From Anaerolineaceae bacterium (lineage in GTDB: Bacteria; Chloroflexota; Anaerolineae; Anaerolineales; Anaerolineaceae): a stretch of 6,315 bases of DNA. A model generated the notes under the pieces. That model made no database searches and was not told where the DNA came from. It worked only from the letters and a program-made list of their open reading frames with translations. This document shows, piece by piece, positions 5,436-6,315 of this stretch; position 1 is the first letter of the stretch; each line of letters starts with the position of its first letter. A program made the translations under genes and the position numbers. The stretch lies in assembly GCA_003448875.1 (NCBI GenBank), contig DLXG01000325.1, positions 1 through 6,315 on the forward strand, written 5' to 3'.

Positions 5436-6315
5436 TTATTCTAGCACATCCAAGTTTGTAAGTGGTAACGAAATCTGCTGGTTATTTTCCAGACGAATCT
5501 CAGCAACCTGAGTCCGTAAACCTCCCGGCAAGGTGACCCGTCCCGGCCGGATAGCGGTTAGAGTGCCAACCTCCCCCGCATACGGCGCGCTGAGAATGCG
5601 TACCGTTTGCCCAACGGTAAATTCCACCACATCCATCGGGGTCTGGCCCTGTGAAGGCAGTGAAACGACAATTTCAGGTCTTTCCCCATACTCCGGATTC
5701 CAACTGCTGTTGATGGAAGCCTCTCGTTTCTCGTGAGTTTTCAACAGACGAAAGGCGGCCCGGTTCATGGGAATTTGCCCAAAACCTTCAGTAACCATAA
5801 TTGGAACGGTGCATTTTTGGGCGGCGCTGATTAAGGCTGCCGAAATACTTCCAACAACGAGTCCTCGCAAGGGCAGTTCTTCGGCAGCATCCAGCGCATC
5901 TGCCTTATTGATATAACCGCCAACGACGATTGAACCGCGTAAACTCATGTCCATGTTGGCTCGATGAATCTCTTCATCCGGCTGAGAAACAGCAAACTGT
6001 AACATACCGCCGTTGATTTGACCATTCCCCCAAACACCTTGAATGAGCGCGCCGTGTGTTTCGACGACTACTCCCCGTTCTGCCAGCACTTCGCTCACCA
6101 CGCCGTTCAGGCCGGCTTTGAGCTCAAAGTGTTCCCCTGCTTTTTCGAGCAGAATCTGACCCCGCTGAATGGCAACAATGGTCGAGTCAAGCGGCGCGCG
6201 AATGACCTTGGGAAGCAGACCGCCAGTTTGAGCCAGAATATCCCCCTTTTCAACCCGTTCACCCACTTTTCTTTCAATCAGGCGGTGGGCCTGTTCAGCC
6301 CGCCTCAACCCCAAA
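5436..6315 (-). CDS. Uncharacterised protein with lipoyl-like barrel-sandwich region and KOW-like C-terminus, N-terminus missing
   Basis: The frame is open to the right edge, giving about 292 visible residues; a TTG at 6312-6314 is in frame but probably not the true start. The first 90 visible residues look like a barrel-sandwich hybrid fold: VGERVEKGDILAQTGG, then KVIRAPLDSTIVAIQRG, then a second turn KAGLNGVVSEVLAERGVVV, as in lipoyl, RnfC or efflux-adaptor domains; no biotinyl/lipoyl lysine context was recognised. The middle has an alpha/beta look (LRGLVVGSISAALISAAQ, VPIMVTEGFG). The last 60 residues (VGQTVRILSAPYAGEVGTLTAI, RVTLPGG, AEIRLEN) resemble a KOW/NusG-type beta-barrel. No signal peptide or membrane helix is visible in the part seen. 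It is followed at 18 nt by the LPNTG gene. I do not recognise a named family or function; the domain readings are by eye. Confidence 0.7.
   Translation of the reverse strand, partial: LGLRRAEQAHRLIERKVGERVEKGDILAQTGGLLPKVIRAPLDSTIVAIQRGQILLEKAGEHFELKAGLNGVVSEVLAERGVVVETHGALIQGVWGNGQINGGMLQFAVSQPDEEIHRANMDMSLRGSIVVGGYINKADALDAAEELPLRGLVVGSISAALISAAQKCTVPIMVTEGFGQIPMNRAAFRLLKTHEKREASINSSWNPEYGERPEIVVSLPSQGQTPMDVVEFTVGQTVRILSAPYAGEVGTLTAIRPGRVTLPGGLRTQVAEIRLENNQQISLPLTNLDVLE

Overview
The window reads as a piece of a chromosome from a free-living bacterium, most plausibly a member of the Chloroflexota, class Anaerolineae. This is an inference from remembered family resemblance and style: proline/threonine-rich extracytoplasmic linkers, a BMP-like lipoprotein with a CxxC pair, an LPNTG-tailed membrane protein, a DUF389-like protein with an SH3 tail, and moderate G+C. 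No rRNA or marker gene is present to prove it. No mobile element, CRISPR array, tRNA or rRNA was seen.

Layout from left to right. (1) Positions 1-357 (+) hold the C-terminal end of a PglC/WcaJ-type phosphoglycosyl transferase that starts a glycan on undecaprenyl phosphate. (2) Only 3 bp away and convergent, 361-1401 (-) encodes a lipoprotein with a divergent type-1 periplasmic-binding (BMP/PnrA-like) fold. (3) A 51-bp divergent intergenic region (1402-1452) carries a -10-like hexamer on each strand, each exactly 6 nt from the start codon, with no ribosome-binding site on either side. Both genes may therefore be transcribed as leaderless mRNAs. (4) Positions 1453-1923 (+) encode a small soluble HAD hydrolase (the 'soluble P-type ATPase' group). 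It overlaps by ATGA with 1920-3122 (+), a DUF389-like seven-helix membrane protein ending in a T/P-rich stalk and an SH3b domain. (5) Positions 3187-4647 (+) encode a complete phosphoglucomutase/phosphomannomutase with a good Shine-Dalgarno site. (6) A strong, bidirectional intrinsic terminator at about 4667-4713 separates it from a convergent minus-strand operon. (7) That operon consists of an N-terminally truncated gene (5436-6315) for a protein with a lipoyl-like barrel-sandwich region and a KOW-like C-terminus, then, 18 nt downstream, a 211-residue membrane protein with an LPNTG sorting-type C-terminus (4782-5417).

The genes share a cell-envelope theme rather than forming one obvious pathway. 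The phosphosugar mutase and the phosphoglycosyl transferase could both serve glycan synthesis. Three other proteins place T/P-rich segments outside the membrane. I do not see convincing evidence for a wholly new multi-gene system. The most unusual points are the paired leaderless-looking promoters, the HAD / DUF389-SH3b coupling, and the barrel-sandwich-KOW / LPNTG gene pair.
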